Positions 18,792-28,370 of a stretch of 64,000 nt of DNA are shown here, in pieces. The notes under the pieces were generated by a model, which had not been told where the DNA came from, did not search any database, and saw only the letters and a list, made by a program, of their open reading frames with translations. Position numbers and translations under genes: made by a program. How positions within the stretch are numbered: position 1 is the first letter of the stretch; the number at the start of each line of letters is the position of its first letter. Source of the stretch: Caproicibacterium lactatifermentans. GTDB lineage: Bacteria; Bacillota; Clostridia; Oscillospirales; Acutalibacteraceae. Location: NCBI RefSeq assembly GCF_013315815.1, contig NZ_CP046051.1:1487501-1551500 (forward strand), written 5' to 3'.

Positions 18792-18836
18792 CCTGGCCAT
18801 CCTCCATTTTTCCGCACAAGTATGATTTCCTGTATC

Positions 18837-20246
18837 TTACTCTGCATCAAAGAATACTTTCATGGCCTGATAAGTCATATACTCATCCAGCTTGCTGACA
18901 ACCTCGAAAGGAGAGTGCATGGAAAGCACTGGTACGCCCACATCAATGACATCCACATTCATGTTGGCAATATACATAGCAACCGTTCCGCCGCCGCCGG
19001 CATCCACCTTGCCCATTTCGCCAATCTGCCACAGAACCTCATTTTTATCAAACAGGCGGCGAATGTCGGAAACAAATTCCGCACCGGCATCGCTGGTGTC
19101 GTACTTGCCGGCCGCACCGGTGTACTTGCACACGCCTACGCCATTGTTCAGGTAAGTGGAGTTGTTTGTGTCGTAAACGTCAGCATAATTGGGGTCGAAG
19201 GCTGCTGTAACATCCGCGGAAAGGCAGTGGGACTTTGCCAGCACATGGCGAACCTTTACGCCTTCCGAATCGGCAAGGTCCTCAATAAAGTCACGCAGGA
19301 AATGAGACTGCATACCGGTATTGCCCATACTGCCAATCTCTTCACGGTCCGCAAAAACGGTGATGTTGGTCTTCACTGGCTTCTTCACTTTGACAGCGGC
19401 CATCAGTTCTGCATAGGCACAGGAGCGGTCGTCCTGACCGTAAGCGCCTACCAGCGCACGGTCAAAGCCGATATCGCACGGGCGATATGCCGGTACAAAG
19501 ACAATATCCGCCGAAACAAAATCTTCCTCAGTAATGCCGAACTGTTCATTCAGCAGGCGCATGGTATTCAGCTTGAAAACGTCCTTGCCCTCTTCGTCCC
19601 GTACCGGGCGACTGCCGATAAGGACATTCAGCTTTTCACCCTCAATCGCCTTGCCCAGTGTCTTGGCTTGCTGTGCCCGTGCCAGATGTGGCAGCAGGTC
19701 GCTGATTGTGAACAGCGGGTCACCGGGCTTTTCGCCGACACACACGTCCACCATTGTGCCGTCCTTGCGGCAGATACGGCCGTGCATAGCCAGCGGAATG
19801 GTCGTCCACTGGTATTTTTTCAGGCCGCCGTAATAATGTGTTTTCAGCTGGACAAGGTCGTTGTCCTCAAAAAGCGGATGGGGTTTCAGGTCCAGGCGCG
19901 GGCAGTCAATATGGGCTGCCTCTATGCGCACACCGTTTTTGCAGCCCTCTGTGCCAATGGTGGCAAGCAGCAAAGACTTGCCGCGGTTGTCCACATACAC
20001 ACGGTCGCCCGGTGCATAAGTTTTATCTGCATCATACGGAACGAAGCCCGCTTCCTGTGCAATTTTGCATGCACTGGCTGCGGCTTCCCGTTCGGTCTTG
20101 GAATTCTGAAGGAATTCCTTGTAGCCCTCACAGAAGGTATCCGCTTTCTTGACCTTTGCGTCATTTACGGAGAAATAACCATTTTTGCGGTTGACCAGCA
20201 GTTTTTCTGTTAATGCCTTGGTTTCTGTCTCATTCTTTTTAGCCAT
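18837..20246 (-). CDS. M18-family zinc aminopeptidase
   Basis: Cytosolic aminopeptidase of 469 residues that trims acidic or neutral N-terminal residues from peptides. Metal and catalytic motifs are visible: AAHIDCPRLDLKP, YGQDDRSCAYAE, FADREEIGSMGNTG and the final SMHSPFEV. Length fits the family. It lies between a lytic transglycosylase gene and the alcohol dehydrogenase with gaps of 30 and 45 bases. Confidence 0.93.
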   Translation of the reverse strand: MAKKNETETKALTEKLLVNRKNGYFSVNDAKVKKADTFCEGYKEFLQNSKTEREAAASACKIAQEAGFVPYDADKTYAPGDRVYVDNRGKSLLLATIGTEGCKNGVRIEAAHIDCPRLDLKPHPLFEDNDLVQLKTHYYGGLKKYQWTTIPLAMHGRICRKDGTMVDVCVGEKPGDPLFTISDLLPHLARAQQAKTLGKAIEGEKLNVLIGSRPVRDEEGKDVFKLNTMRLLNEQFGITEEDFVSADIVFVPAYRPCDIGFDRALVGAYGQDDRSCAYAELMAAVKVKKPVKTNITVFADREEIGSMGNTGMQSHFLRDFIEDLADSEGVKVRHVLAKSHCLSADVTAAFDPNYADVYDTNNSTYLNNGVGVCKYTGAAGKYDTSDAGAEFVSDIRRLFDKNEVLWQIGEMGKVDAGGGGTVAMYIANMNVDVIDVGVPVLSMHSPFEVVSKLDEYMTYQAMKVFFDAE

Positions 20247-20276
20247 ATTAAATGTCCTCCATTTCCTATTAAAAGC

Positions 20277-20951
20277 CTATCTGTGGCTGGATGTGCCACC
20301 GGAACCATTCGTATAATAGAGCCTTTTATATTGAAAATAATAGTCTGTCACTTTTTGTGTGTATTTGCTGGTTTCCGCAAATGGAATGCTGTCCAGCGTT
20401 TTGCCGTTAGAGGACAAGCTTTCATTTTTCAGCCAGCCGCTCACATTTCCCATGCCGGCATTATATGCCGCCAGCGCAGTTGTGCGGTTCGGATATTTTT
20501 TCAGCAGAATGGAAAGGTACTTGCAGCCAAAATGAATGTTTATCTGCGGATTGTACAAATCCTCCTGCGTATATATTTTTCCGCCGCTGGAGGCGGTCCC
20601 GTCATCTTCCGAAAGCCACGAAAAGGTGTCCGGCATCAGCTGCATCAGGCCTATGGCACCAGTAGAAGATACTGCCTTCGGGTCGAAGTTGCTCTCCTGC
20701 TTAATCACCGCATAAATCAGTGCTGACTCCAAATGGTAGTTTGACGCTTCCTTTTCCACGTATTCCGCATAGCCGCGTGGGCAGGAGGAAAGCTCCAGTT
20801 TATGCCGGGAACGCTGAATTATGACGGTACACAGACACAAAAGAACCGCTGAAGCGGCAACGACGGCAATAATAATCAGAATGCGGTTTCGCAGACGGGC
20901 TGAGCGCTCTCTGCGGGAGCTAACTGGTGTTCTTATCCGATTCATATACAT
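20277..20951 (-). CDS. Membrane-anchored lytic transglycosylase (SLT family)
   Basis: Cleaves peptidoglycan glycan strands. A protein of 224 residues with one N-terminal membrane helix (about 24-46) and a goose-lysozyme-like domain: the catalytic Glu in IKQESNFDPKA, then GAIGLMQLMP and ALAAYNAGMGNV. It overlaps coaE by about 10 bases; ATG codons at 20951 and 20945 are both possible starts. Confidence 0.93.
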   Translation of the reverse strand: MYMNRIRTPVSSRRERSARLRNRILIIIAVVAASAVLLCLCTVIIQRSRHKLELSSCPRGYAEYVEKEASNYHLESALIYAVIKQESNFDPKAVSSTGAIGLMQLMPDTFSWLSEDDGTASSGGKIYTQEDLYNPQINIHFGCKYLSILLKKYPNRTTALAAYNAGMGNVSGWLKNESLSSNGKTLDSIPFAETSKYTQKVTDYYFQYKRLYYTNGSGGTSSHR

Positions 20952-21544
20952 TTACCTAACCAGTCCTGCAGTTTTTGGGCTGCCAGAGCTGGAATCTGTT
21001 CTGCCGGTGCAGAACCGTCCAGAATCTCATCTGCATGCTGCTGGAAAAAGTGGTCATCATGCTGAGAAGCCATGCGCCGCTCCGCCTCCGCTTTGGTAAT
21101 ACCATCACGCCCCTGAATCCGCGCAAGCCGCAGCTCCCGCGGTGCCAAAACAGCAGCGGTCATGCTGCACAGGGTGTCCAGCTTGCCTTCAAAAAGCAGC
21201 GGTGCATCAATAATGATAGCCGGCAGGTTAAGCTGCTTATAATGCCGCATTAGCCGGTCAATATCGGCGCCGATTGCCGGGTGCGTAACGGCATTCAGCC
21301 TTTTTACAGACTGTGCGTCCACAAAAGCGCGCGCGGCCAGTAGGCGGTGATTCAGGACGCCGTCCTTAACCACGTCCGCACCGAATTCTTTCTGCAGCGC
21401 CTGCTGTACTTTGGGTTCTTCCGTAACCTGTCCTGCCAGTGCGTCACAGTCAATAACCGCACAGCCAAGCGCACGGAACGCGGCCGTCCAGGTCGATTTT
21501 CCTGCACCTGTCGGGCCGGTCAGACCAATGACGCAGTCAGTCAA
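20942..21544 (-). CDS. coaE: Dephospho-CoA kinase
   Basis: Final step of coenzyme A synthesis: phosphorylates the ribose 3'-hydroxyl of dephospho-CoA. The 200-residue P-loop kinase has GLTGPTGAGKST, the CoA-site D-C-D-A-L segment and the HPAI motif VTHPAIG. It overlaps tsaC by eight bases and the transglycosylase gene by ten. Confidence 0.95.
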   Translation of the reverse strand: MTDCVIGLTGPTGAGKSTWTAAFRALGCAVIDCDALAGQVTEEPKVQQALQKEFGADVVKDGVLNHRLLAARAFVDAQSVKRLNAVTHPAIGADIDRLMRHYKQLNLPAIIIDAPLLFEGKLDTLCSMTAAVLAPRELRLARIQGRDGITKAEAERRMASQHDDHFFQQHADEILDGSAPAEQIPALAAQKLQDWLGKCI

Positions 21545-22556
21545 GGTGAATCACCTCGAACCCTGCCGCACGAATTAAGCGGTTATAAACAGCCAGTCCA
21601 ACGCCCTTTGGCGCCGGACAGCGGGCATAAACTGTGGTGGCACCGCGCTCATCGAAACTGCGCAGGGCATCAAACAGTTCATGTGCCTTTGCACTGTCAT
21701 TGGTACGGCTGCCATAACAGATAGCCGGTACTTTCAGCGACGCGTCATCACCGTCATAGCACAAAGCCATAACGCCAGGCGCCGCATGTGCATTGACATA
21801 CCGAATATACTGTTCATCATTTCCGTCCAGGATAATGACATCTGCCTTCGGTGAATAATGTTTGTACTTCATTCCCGGAGAAGCCGCACGTACACCGGGT
21901 TTCAGCGGATGCAGAACAGCATCGTCCATATCCACCGTTCCCAAAACGCTTCTCAGCTGCTCCAGCGTGATGCCGCCCGGACGCAGCAAACGCGGCGGAT
22001 TTGTTGCCAGTGTAATGACTGTGCTCTCCACACCGACACCACAGGAACCGCCGTCCAGTACCGCGTCAATTTTGCCGCCGAGGTCGTGCAGAACGTGCTG
22101 TGCAGTTGTTGGGCTAGGCCGGCCGGAAGTGTTGGCCGAGGGTGCCGCCAATGGCAGACCGCTTTCCCGAATCAGCCGCTGGGCAGCCGGGTGGGATGGG
22201 AACCGGATGGCGACTGTCGGCATTCCGGCACTGACAGTATCCGGAATACAGTCGGCTTTCGGTAAAACCATGGTCATAGGGCCCGGCCAAAATACCTCCG
22301 CCAGTTTTTTGGCGGCGGGGGGCACTTCTTTTACCAAATCATAAATCTGTTCAAACTTTGCGATATGGACAATCAGCGGATTATCCGCCGGACGTCCTTT
22401 CGCTGCGAAAATCTTTGTGACAGCTGTGCTGTCCAGCGCATTCGCCGCCAAGCCGTAGACTGTTTCCGTAGGCATGCCGACCAACCCGCCGGCCCGCAGA
22501 ATTTCCGCGGCACGGGCAAAGCCCTTATCATCTGCCTGTAAGGATTCTGTCTGCAA
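21537..22556 (-). CDS. tsaC: L-threonylcarbamoyladenylate synthase
   Basis: Makes threonylcarbamoyl-AMP for the t6A modification of ANN-decoding tRNAs. The 339-residue protein has the YrdC domain (PTETVYGLAANA, KGRPADNPL, SANTSGRPS) and the C-terminal Sua5 domain linked by KHYSPKADV, so it is the long Sua5 form. It lies between prfA and coaE, a common neighbourhood in Firmicutes. Confidence 0.95.
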   Translation of the reverse strand: MQTESLQADDKGFARAAEILRAGGLVGMPTETVYGLAANALDSTAVTKIFAAKGRPADNPLIVHIAKFEQIYDLVKEVPPAAKKLAEVFWPGPMTMVLPKADCIPDTVSAGMPTVAIRFPSHPAAQRLIRESGLPLAAPSANTSGRPSPTTAQHVLHDLGGKIDAVLDGGSCGVGVESTVITLATNPPRLLRPGGITLEQLRSVLGTVDMDDAVLHPLKPGVRAASPGMKYKHYSPKADVIILDGNDEQYIRYVNAHAAPGVMALCYDGDDASLKVPAICYGSRTNDSAKAHELFDALRSFDERGATTVYARCPAPKGVGLAVYNRLIRAAGFEVIHLD

Positions 22557-22590
22557 GCAAATTCCTTCTTTCCTGATAAAATCATAATTG

Positions 22591-23679
22591 TTATATAGAG
22601 CCCGATTCCTGCTCCATTGTTATTTTCATCTGCTGTGCACGGTCCGCCGCAATCAGCGGGTCAATAATCTGGTCCAGTGCACCATTCAACACGTCCTCCA
22701 GCCGGTAAAGCGTCAAACCAATACGATGGTCCGTCACCCTACCCTGTGGATAATTATAGGTGCGGATGCGCTCGCTGCGGTCACCGGTGCCCACCTGGCT
22801 GCGGCGCTCTGATGCAATCGCGTCATCGTGCTTCTGCTGTTTTATATGCAGCAGACGGCTGCGCAGGACACGCATGGCTTTGTCCTTGTTTTTATACTGG
22901 CTGCGTTCGTCCTGACACTCTACGACCATGCCTGTCGGCAGATGCGTTATACGAATAGCAGAACTGGTTTTATTGATGTGCTGACCGCCGGCTCCGCTGG
23001 AACGGAACGTGTCAATCTGCAGGTCTTTGGGGTCTATTTTCAGTTCCACTTCGTCCGCTTCCGGCAGCACGGCAACGGTGGCAGTGGAGGTGTGAATTCG
23101 GCCCTGCGCCTCGGTTTCCGGCACACGCTGTACACGGTGCACACCGCTTTCATACTTCAGGCGGGACCATGCGCCCTGCCCGGTTACCATAGAGCTGATC
23201 TCCTTGTAGCCGCCCAGTTCTGTTTCGTTTAGGTTTAGCGTTTCCGTTTTCCAGCCGCGGTTTTGCGCATACATGGTATACATACGGTACAGGACGGCCG
23301 AAAAAAGCGCCGCCTCTTCCCCGCCGGCACCGCCGCGAATCTCAACAATGACATTTTTCTCATCATTGGGGTCCTTAGGCAGCAGCAGAATTTTAATTTC
23401 TTCCGTCAGCCGGTCAAGGTCCTGTTCGGCTTCTTTCAACTGCTGGAAGGCAAGACCGTGCAGGTCCCGGCTGGCGCTGTCCGTCAGGATTTCCTGTGCT
23501 TCCTGCTTCGCCTTTTGTGCCCGCAGAAAGCGGCGATAATGCGTCACCAGCGGTTCCAGCTCGCTGTACTCTTTCATCAGCTGTGCATACAGGTTTTGGT
23601 CCGCTGCCACAGTTGGGTCGCACAGACGCACATTCAGTTCTTCCAGCCGCTTTGTAAAAACGGCAAGGTTTTCAAACAT
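22591..23679 (-). CDS. prfA: Peptide chain release factor 1
   Basis: Recognises UAA and UAG stop codons and triggers peptide release. A protein of 362 residues with the GGQ motif in [12 protein letters not shown] and the stop-codon tripeptide PET in [11 protein letters not shown], matching the P-x-T of class RF1. The ATG at 23679 has AAAGGAG upstream; the open frame continues 12 codons further without a site. Confidence 0.96.
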   Translation of the reverse strand: MFENLAVFTKRLEELNVRLCDPTVAADQNLYAQLMKEYSELEPLVTHYRRFLRAQKAKQEAQEILTDSASRDLHGLAFQQLKEAEQDLDRLTEEIKILLLPKDPNDEKNVIVEIRGGAGGEEAALFSAVLYRMYTMYAQNRGWKTETLNLNETELGGYKEISSMVTGQGAWSRLKYESGVHRVQRVPETEAQGRIHTSTATVAVLPEADEVELKIDPKDLQIDTFRSSGAGGQHINKTSSAIRITHLPTGMVVECQDERSQYKNKDKAMRVLRSRLLHIKQQKHDDAIASERRSQVGTGDRSERIRTYNYPQGRVTDHRIGLTLYRLEDVLNGALDQIIDPLIAADRAQQMKITMEQESGSI

Positions 23680-23757
23680 ACACGAAGTCTCTCCTTTGAG
23701 CAAGATGCTGGTCAACGGAAAAAACAGCCCCTGCCGCGTGAAAAATGAAAAGTCGTT

Positions 23758-23961
23758 TCAGCTGTGGGGTTGTTTCTCTACAGAAGCATGTGTGATTTTT
23801 CGTATGTTTTTCTCACATTTCCGCCGCGGCAGCATAACTTCATGCCCGCAGCCGGTACAGCGAATTTTGAAGTCCATGCCGACACGCAGCACCAGAAAAG
23901 TGCTGCAGCCACACGGATGCGGCTTTTTCATCAGCAGGAGGTCACCAGGACGAACATCCAT
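23758..23961 (-). CDS. DUF951 family small zinc-ribbon-like protein
   Basis: A 67-residue protein whose body, beginning DLLLMKKPHPCGCSTFLVLR and containing IRCTGCGHEVMLPR, matches DUF951, a short family found across Firmicutes. C-x-C and C-x2-C pairs suggest a metal site. Function is not established. It is first in a run with prfA, tsaC and coaE, so a translation-related role is possible but unproven. Confidence 0.88.
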   Translation of the reverse strand: MDVRPGDLLLMKKPHPCGCSTFLVLRVGMDFKIRCTGCGHEVMLPRRKCEKNIRKITHASVEKQPHS

Positions 23962-23995
23962 AGCTGCCGCTTCCTTTCAAAATACATATATTGTT

Positions 23996-24024
23996 AGTAT
24001 ATCATTCGTATCTATTAGAAACAA
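23996..24024 (-). promoter_or_regulatory. Promoter of the DUF951-prfA run
   Basis: Minus strand TTGTTT (24024-24019), 17-base spacer, TATACT (24001-23996), about 35 bases before the DUF951 start. Confidence 0.6.
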
Positions 24025-24065
24025 CAGGTTTTTTCAATTTTTCTGAATTTTAGGGCGCAGATGTC

Positions 24066-24094
24066 TTGCTCTTTGTCTCTCTTTTGTCTAATAT
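24066..24094 (+). promoter_or_regulatory. Promoter of birA
   Basis: TTGCTC, 17-base spacer, TAATAT on the plus strand, about 70 bases before the birA start and divergent from the promoter at 23996. Confidence 0.6.
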
Positions 24095-24165
24095 GAGATA
24101 CAGAAACGTAAAGTTTTCACAATGCGTACCGCACGCACAAAAATGCAGAAAGGAACCTAAAAAAT

Positions 24166-24954
24166 ATGAGTACAGATATTTCTTTGACACCGCAGGCTGT
24201 CCGTCAGGGCCTATGTACACATACACTCGGGCAAACGGTCCGCTGCCTGCAAACCACGGTTTCAACCAATGAGGACGTAAAAGAAGCAGCTCGGTCCGGT
24301 GCTCCGGACGGCATGGTTGTCACGGCAGAACACCAGACCGGCGGAAAGGGACGACTCGGCCGCAGCTGGGACAGCCCCCAAAACGGCGGCCTGTACTTTA
24401 CCATTTTGCTGCGCGGGGCACATCTGCCGCAGGCGGTCACTATGGTCCCCCTGTTGAGCGGATTCGCCGTATGCACCGCTTTGCGGAAGTCATTTTCCGC
24501 CGACGCCCGCATCAAATGGCCAAATGATGTTGTCATCGGCAGCCGCAAAGTCTGCGGTATTTTATGTGAGGGCGGCACGGATGCTTCCGGCAGCTCATGG
24601 GCCATTTCCGGTATCGGCGTGAATGTAAACAATCCGGCGTTTCCGCCGGAACTGCAAAAGCGTGCTACTTCCCTGTTGCTTGAAACCGGCCAACAGTACA
24701 CACGCTGTGCAGTGCTGCAGCGAATCCTGGAAAAAATGGAGCCTTTGCTGGAAAGCGGCTCTCTGCCGGAAAGCTATGCCCCGCTCTGCGTTTCTCTGGG
24801 TCGGCAGGTCTCTTATTTCCGGGGAAAGCAAAAATACACTGGCACTGCCTGCAGCATTACACCGGCAGGAGAGCTGCTGGTACGTTTGCCGGACGGTCAA
24901 ACAGAAACGGTCAATTCCGGTGAAGTCACGGTACAGGGCATTTACGGCGAATAA
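24166..24954 (+). CDS. birA: Biotin--[acetyl-CoA-carboxylase] ligase
   Basis: Attaches biotin to a lysine of biotin-dependent carboxylases. The 262-residue protein has the biotinyl-AMP loop GKGRLGRSW, then IKWPNDVVI and the GIGVNVN segment, and a small C-terminal SH3-like domain. There is no N-terminal helix-turn-helix, so it is the ligase-only form and should not repress transcription. AAAGGAA precedes the ATG. Confidence 0.94.
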   Translation: MSTDISLTPQAVRQGLCTHTLGQTVRCLQTTVSTNEDVKEAARSGAPDGMVVTAEHQTGGKGRLGRSWDSPQNGGLYFTILLRGAHLPQAVTMVPLLSGFAVCTALRKSFSADARIKWPNDVVIGSRKVCGILCEGGTDASGSSWAISGIGVNVNNPAFPPELQKRATSLLLETGQQYTRCAVLQRILEKMEPLLESGSLPESYAPLCVSLGRQVSYFRGKQKYTGTACSITPAGELLVRLPDGQTETVNSGEVTVQGIYGE

Positions 24955-24968
24955 ACAAATACCTCGGT

Positions 24969-25796
24969 TCAGCCCGCCTGTTTGGGGGAATCTTCTGCAG
25001 GAAGATGCACATCTACCTGCGGGAATGGAATGTGATAGCCGTGCTCATCAAACGCAAGCTTCACTTTTTCCTGCACCGCATAGTACACATCCCAGTAGTC
25101 CTCCGTTTTACACCAGAAATGTGCGGTCAGCAGCAACGCGCTTTTCTCGTGTTTGTTGACCGCCACCAGCGGTGCTGGAACTTTCAGCACGCGGCTGTCT
25201 TCCTCTGCGATTTGCAGGAGCAGTGCTTTGGCTCCCGCCAAGTCATCGCTGTAGCTGATGCCGAAATCAAAGTCCACCCGCCGCTTGTCCATCGCCGTAT
25301 AATTTGTAACGACACTGTCACACAGCCGGGCATTGGGAAACACAATTTCTTTATTGTCAAAAGTACGCAGCGTTGTAAACATCAGCTCCATACGCTCCAC
25401 GGTACCCTCCACGCCCTCTGCCGCAATGTAGTCACCGGCATGGAACGGCTTTGTAAAAAGCATTTGTACGCCGCAGGCAATATTCGCCATATTATTCTTC
25501 ATGGCAAGGCTGACGCCAAGTCCCAACGCACTGAATGCCCCAATAATGGCACCGGTGTTTAGGCCCAGGGAGGACAGCGCCATAATAATAACGATAATCC
25601 GCACGGTTACTTTCACCGTTGAGGAAAGGAAGGAAACAACCGCACTATCCCGCTGCGCACGCTGAAGCATCTTCACGCAGATATGCCGTACTACCCCGCT
25701 GAGCCACCAGCCGATTCCAAAAACGAGCGCTGCTTCCAACAGACGCGGCAGAAAAGAAAGCATATTCGTACCAATCAGATGAAACAGATTTGTCAT
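24969..25796 (-). CDS. Small mechanosensitive channel, MscS family
   Basis: Pressure-relief channel of the cytoplasmic membrane. A protein of 275 residues with three membrane helices (about 15-35, 58-78 and 85-115); the pore helix is rich in Ala and Gly (GAFSALGLGVSLAMKNNMAN), followed by the beta domain PFHAGDYIAAEGVEGTVE. Length matches the minimal MscS form. It converges on birA with only 14 bases between stops and no visible terminator. Confidence 0.92.
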   Translation of the reverse strand: MTNLFHLIGTNMLSFLPRLLEAALVFGIGWWLSGVVRHICVKMLQRAQRDSAVVSFLSSTVKVTVRIIVIIMALSSLGLNTGAIIGAFSALGLGVSLAMKNNMANIACGVQMLFTKPFHAGDYIAAEGVEGTVERMELMFTTLRTFDNKEIVFPNARLCDSVVTNYTAMDKRRVDFDFGISYSDDLAGAKALLLQIAEEDSRVLKVPAPLVAVNKHEKSALLLTAHFWCKTEDYWDVYYAVQEKVKLAFDEHGYHIPFPQVDVHLPAEDSPKQAG

Positions 25797-25820
25797 GGTA
25801 AAATTCCTCCCGCCATCACC

Positions 25821-27038
25821 TTATACGACCTGGAATAAATAGAATTTCAGGTAGTCTGTTTCGGGCACATTCCACAGTACCGGATGGTCCGGTGCCTGCT
25901 GGCGTGCTTCAATCTGCCGGAGGGCAACACCGGCGTCTGCCGCAGCATCGTGCAGCATTCGGCGGAAAAGGGAGTCCGTCATAAAGTGGGAACAGGAGCA
26001 GGTGGCAAGATAGCCGCCGCGTGGAAGCAGCCGCATGGCCCGCAGGTTGATTTCCTTATATCCACGGGAAGCGGAACGGACTGTTTTTCTGCTCTTCGTA
26101 AAGGCCGGCGGGTCTAAAATAATAAAGTCATATTTCTTTGGCTGCAAAGACGGCAGCAGGTCAAACACATTGGCCTGCTCGCAGTCAATGATCGTTTCCA
26201 TTCCATTGCGGCAAATGTTTTCTTTTGTCATGGCAACAGCGTCCGCGCTGATATCCACAGCATGAACATGGGCAGCACCGCCCTTGGCAGCATTCAGGGC
26301 AAAGGAACCGGTATGCGTAAAGCAGTCCAGTACTGTTCTGCCTTTTGCCAGCTGCGCAACAGCCCGCCGGTTATACTTTTGGTCGAGGAAAAAGCCGGTC
26401 TTCTGTCCATTTTCAAAATCGACCAAATAGCGAATGCCATTCTCTGTAATCTCCGTGACCGTACTTTCCGGCATCGGAACGCCTGGCAACTGATAAAAGC
26501 CTTTTCCCTGCTGCATTCCTTCCAGCTCCCGGATTGCCACATCGTTTCGCTCATAAATGCCATCTATTCTTTGTCCGTCCTGTGTCAGCACTTCATACAG
26601 TGCCTGAAACAGCATGGGTTTCAAGCGCTCAATTCCCAGCGAAAGCGTCTGCGTCACCAAGATATTGTGAAAGCGGTCCACCGTCAGTCCCGGAAACTGG
26701 TCCGCTTCCCCGAAAATGATACGACAGCAGTCGGCGTCCGGCCCCATAACCGTTTTCCGGTAATCCCACGCATACTGAATACGCCGTTTAAAAAATGCTG
26801 CGTCAAAGGTGTCGTTTGCATTGCGCGAAATCAGCCGTACCCGAATTTTGCTGTGGCTGTTATAAAAGCCTGTTCCCATGTATCTGTCCTTTGTGGAAAG
26901 GACATCTGTCAGGGTCCCATCCTGCGGTGCCTGCCCAATTGGTGTGACCTCTGTATCATAAATCCACGGGTGCCCACCGACAATAGAATCCTCTGCTTTT
27001 TTTGTCACGGTTACCTGTGGAAAATCTCTATTTTTCAT
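25821..27038 (-). CDS. Class I SAM-dependent rRNA methyltransferase with PUA domain (RlmI-like)
   Basis: Likely methylates a cytosine of 23S rRNA. The 405-residue protein has an N-terminal PUA domain (GGHPWIYDTEV), a middle domain, and a Rossmann methyltransferase domain with VLDCFTHTGSFALNAA, the acidic VDISADAV, the catalytic-loop LDPPAF and TCSCSHF with its cysteine. The ATG at 27038 has AAGGAG seven bases upstream. E. coli RlmI modifies C1962; the exact site here is inferred by family. Confidence 0.9.
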   Translation of the reverse strand: MKNRDFPQVTVTKKAEDSIVGGHPWIYDTEVTPIGQAPQDGTLTDVLSTKDRYMGTGFYNSHSKIRVRLISRNANDTFDAAFFKRRIQYAWDYRKTVMGPDADCCRIIFGEADQFPGLTVDRFHNILVTQTLSLGIERLKPMLFQALYEVLTQDGQRIDGIYERNDVAIRELEGMQQGKGFYQLPGVPMPESTVTEITENGIRYLVDFENGQKTGFFLDQKYNRRAVAQLAKGRTVLDCFTHTGSFALNAAKGGAAHVHAVDISADAVAMTKENICRNGMETIIDCEQANVFDLLPSLQPKKYDFIILDPPAFTKSRKTVRSASRGYKEINLRAMRLLPRGGYLATCSCSHFMTDSLFRRMLHDAAADAGVALRQIEARQQAPDHPVLWNVPETDYLKFYLFQVV

Positions 27039-27206
27039 GGTATATCTCCTTTTTCTATACGGCGGCATAAAAACCAGCTGCCGTGGCCTGTCCATCCTGC
27101 AAAAATACCGCCCTGTTATGATAACGGATAACGCCGGAAATTGCAACAAAAAGCATAGCTTTCTTTTCCGGTATTGCCATTAAATCGCTGTTTTTCCGGC
27201 AGAATG

Positions 27207-27234
27207 TTGACTTCAATACCACAAATGTTATAAT
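27207..27234 (+). promoter_or_regulatory. Promoter of the ricin-lectin gene
   Basis: TTGACT, 16-base spacer, TATAAT on the plus strand, 80 bases before the chosen start at 27315. The rest of 27039-27314 shows nothing further. Confidence 0.7.
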
Positions 27235-27314
27235 AAATAAAAGGACCGCTGCAAGTAAAAAACAGGATGGAATATTCGCATAATTTACCTATGAGGAAAA
27301 GGAGCGTTTGTTTG

Positions 27315-28082
27315 ATGGCAGCAAAAAAAACCGCAACCGAAAAGTTCTCTTCTAAAAATAGTTTTTATCAGATTCTTTCCCGCCAGTGCGGCAACGCAGT
27401 CAGCGTAGAAGGCCGCAATGAGGGCAACGGCACGCTGCTTACCATGGACGTCCCTGACCAGAAAGCAAAAGAACAAGAGTGGAAGATTGTTCCTGCTGCG
27501 GGTGGCTTCTGCCGCATTCAAAATGTTGCTACTGGCTGTTGCCTGGATTTAATCGAGGGCGGTACAGAAAACGGCACATGGCTGCACCAGTGGGAAACAT
27601 GTGACACAGACACACAGCTGTGGAAACTGGAACCCGCTTCCGACGGGTTTTATAAAATCATCTCTAAAGCAGCTGGACGGTGCGTAGATATTGTAGATAT
27701 TTCCAGTGAAGCGGGTGCCCACCTGCAGATTTGGGAACAGGTCAGCGGCGAAAATCAGGAATGGAAATTGTCGGAAATTCCTATGGCCAGTGAAACAAAA
27801 AAAGCAAGAAAGCACCGCGGCACTTCCCGCAAAGCGACAAAAGCCAAAAAGCCCGCAGCAAAACCGGCAGAAACAACCACTGTAAAAACAGAAAAGCCTG
27901 CTGTTGCGGCAACTTCACTTTCCTCTATCAAATCTTTCATTGAGGAAACGCCTGCCGTTGCACGGACTGCTTTCCCCGTTGTAAAAGAAGGGCCAAAAAC
28001 AATGATTAAACCGGAGGAACCGAAAAAGGCGCAGGCCACAGCTCCCCATGCGGAAAAAGAAAACAAAAAAAACAATAAATAA
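27315..28082 (+). CDS. Ricin B-type lectin domain protein with lysine/alanine-rich tail
   Basis: A 255-residue protein. Residues about 15-155 form a single beta-trefoil with the three diagnostic Q-x-W repeats (QEWKI, QLWKL, QEWKL). Residues about 156-255 are low-complexity and basic, with runs such as KKARKHRGTSRKATKAKKPA that resemble histone H1 tails. The start at 27315 has AAGGAG ten bases before it; it leaves no signal peptide or membrane helix, so the protein is probably cytoplasmic, unusual for a lectin. Function is unknown; binding of carbohydrate, nucleic acid or spore material are all possible. Confidence 0.8.
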   Translation: MAAKKTATEKFSSKNSFYQILSRQCGNAVSVEGRNEGNGTLLTMDVPDQKAKEQEWKIVPAAGGFCRIQNVATGCCLDLIEGGTENGTWLHQWETCDTDTQLWKLEPASDGFYKIISKAAGRCVDIVDISSEAGAHLQIWEQVSGENQEWKLSEIPMASETKKARKHRGTSRKATKAKKPAAKPAETTTVKTEKPAVAATSLSSIKSFIEETPAVARTAFPVVKEGPKTMIKPEEPKKAQATAPHAEKENKKNNK

Positions 28083-28100
28083 AAAATGCAGCAATCTTTT

Positions 28101-28132
28101 TGCCGCAGACAAAACCGTCTGCGGCATTTTTA
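28101..28132 (+). terminator. Terminator after the ricin-lectin gene
   Basis: GCCGCAGAC-AAAACC-GTCTGCGGC followed by ATTTTTATATTTT, 18 bases past the stop. Confidence 0.92.
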
Positions 28133-28177
28133 TATTTTCATTCATTTGCGGGAATACTTTCTGCGGGGGTGATAAAT

Positions 28178-28363
28178 ATGGAAAATCAAAATAAAACGTA
28201 CCGCGATATGTTTACGCTCATGCGGGAGGAACCGCAGGCAAAAGCCTACTTTGAAAATCTTCCCCACACGGTGCGGGAACAGATGAGTACACGCGCTTTT
28301 CGGGTGAATTCGTTCGATAGTATGCAGAGTTACGCAGAAAATTTGACACGCGGAGACCACTAA
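28178..28363 (+). CDS. Small hypothetical protein (61 aa)
   Basis: A 61-residue soluble, charged protein with a GGGGGTGA site before its ATG and its own terminator. It is predicted helical, with MFTLMREEPQAKAYFENLP and a central AFRVNSFDSMQSYAENLTRG. No known domain is recognised. It sits between the ricin-lectin gene and convergent abrB. Confidence 0.7.
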   Translation: MENQNKTYRDMFTLMREEPQAKAYFENLPHTVREQMSTRAFRVNSFDSMQSYAENLTRGDH

Positions 28364-28370
28364 ATCAAAA

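Noticed and set aside
18657..20213. Open frame of 518 codons on the plus strand
   Set aside because: It is antisense to the well-supported alcohol dehydrogenase and M18 aminopeptidase genes, lacks recognisable domains and arises from their codon pattern.
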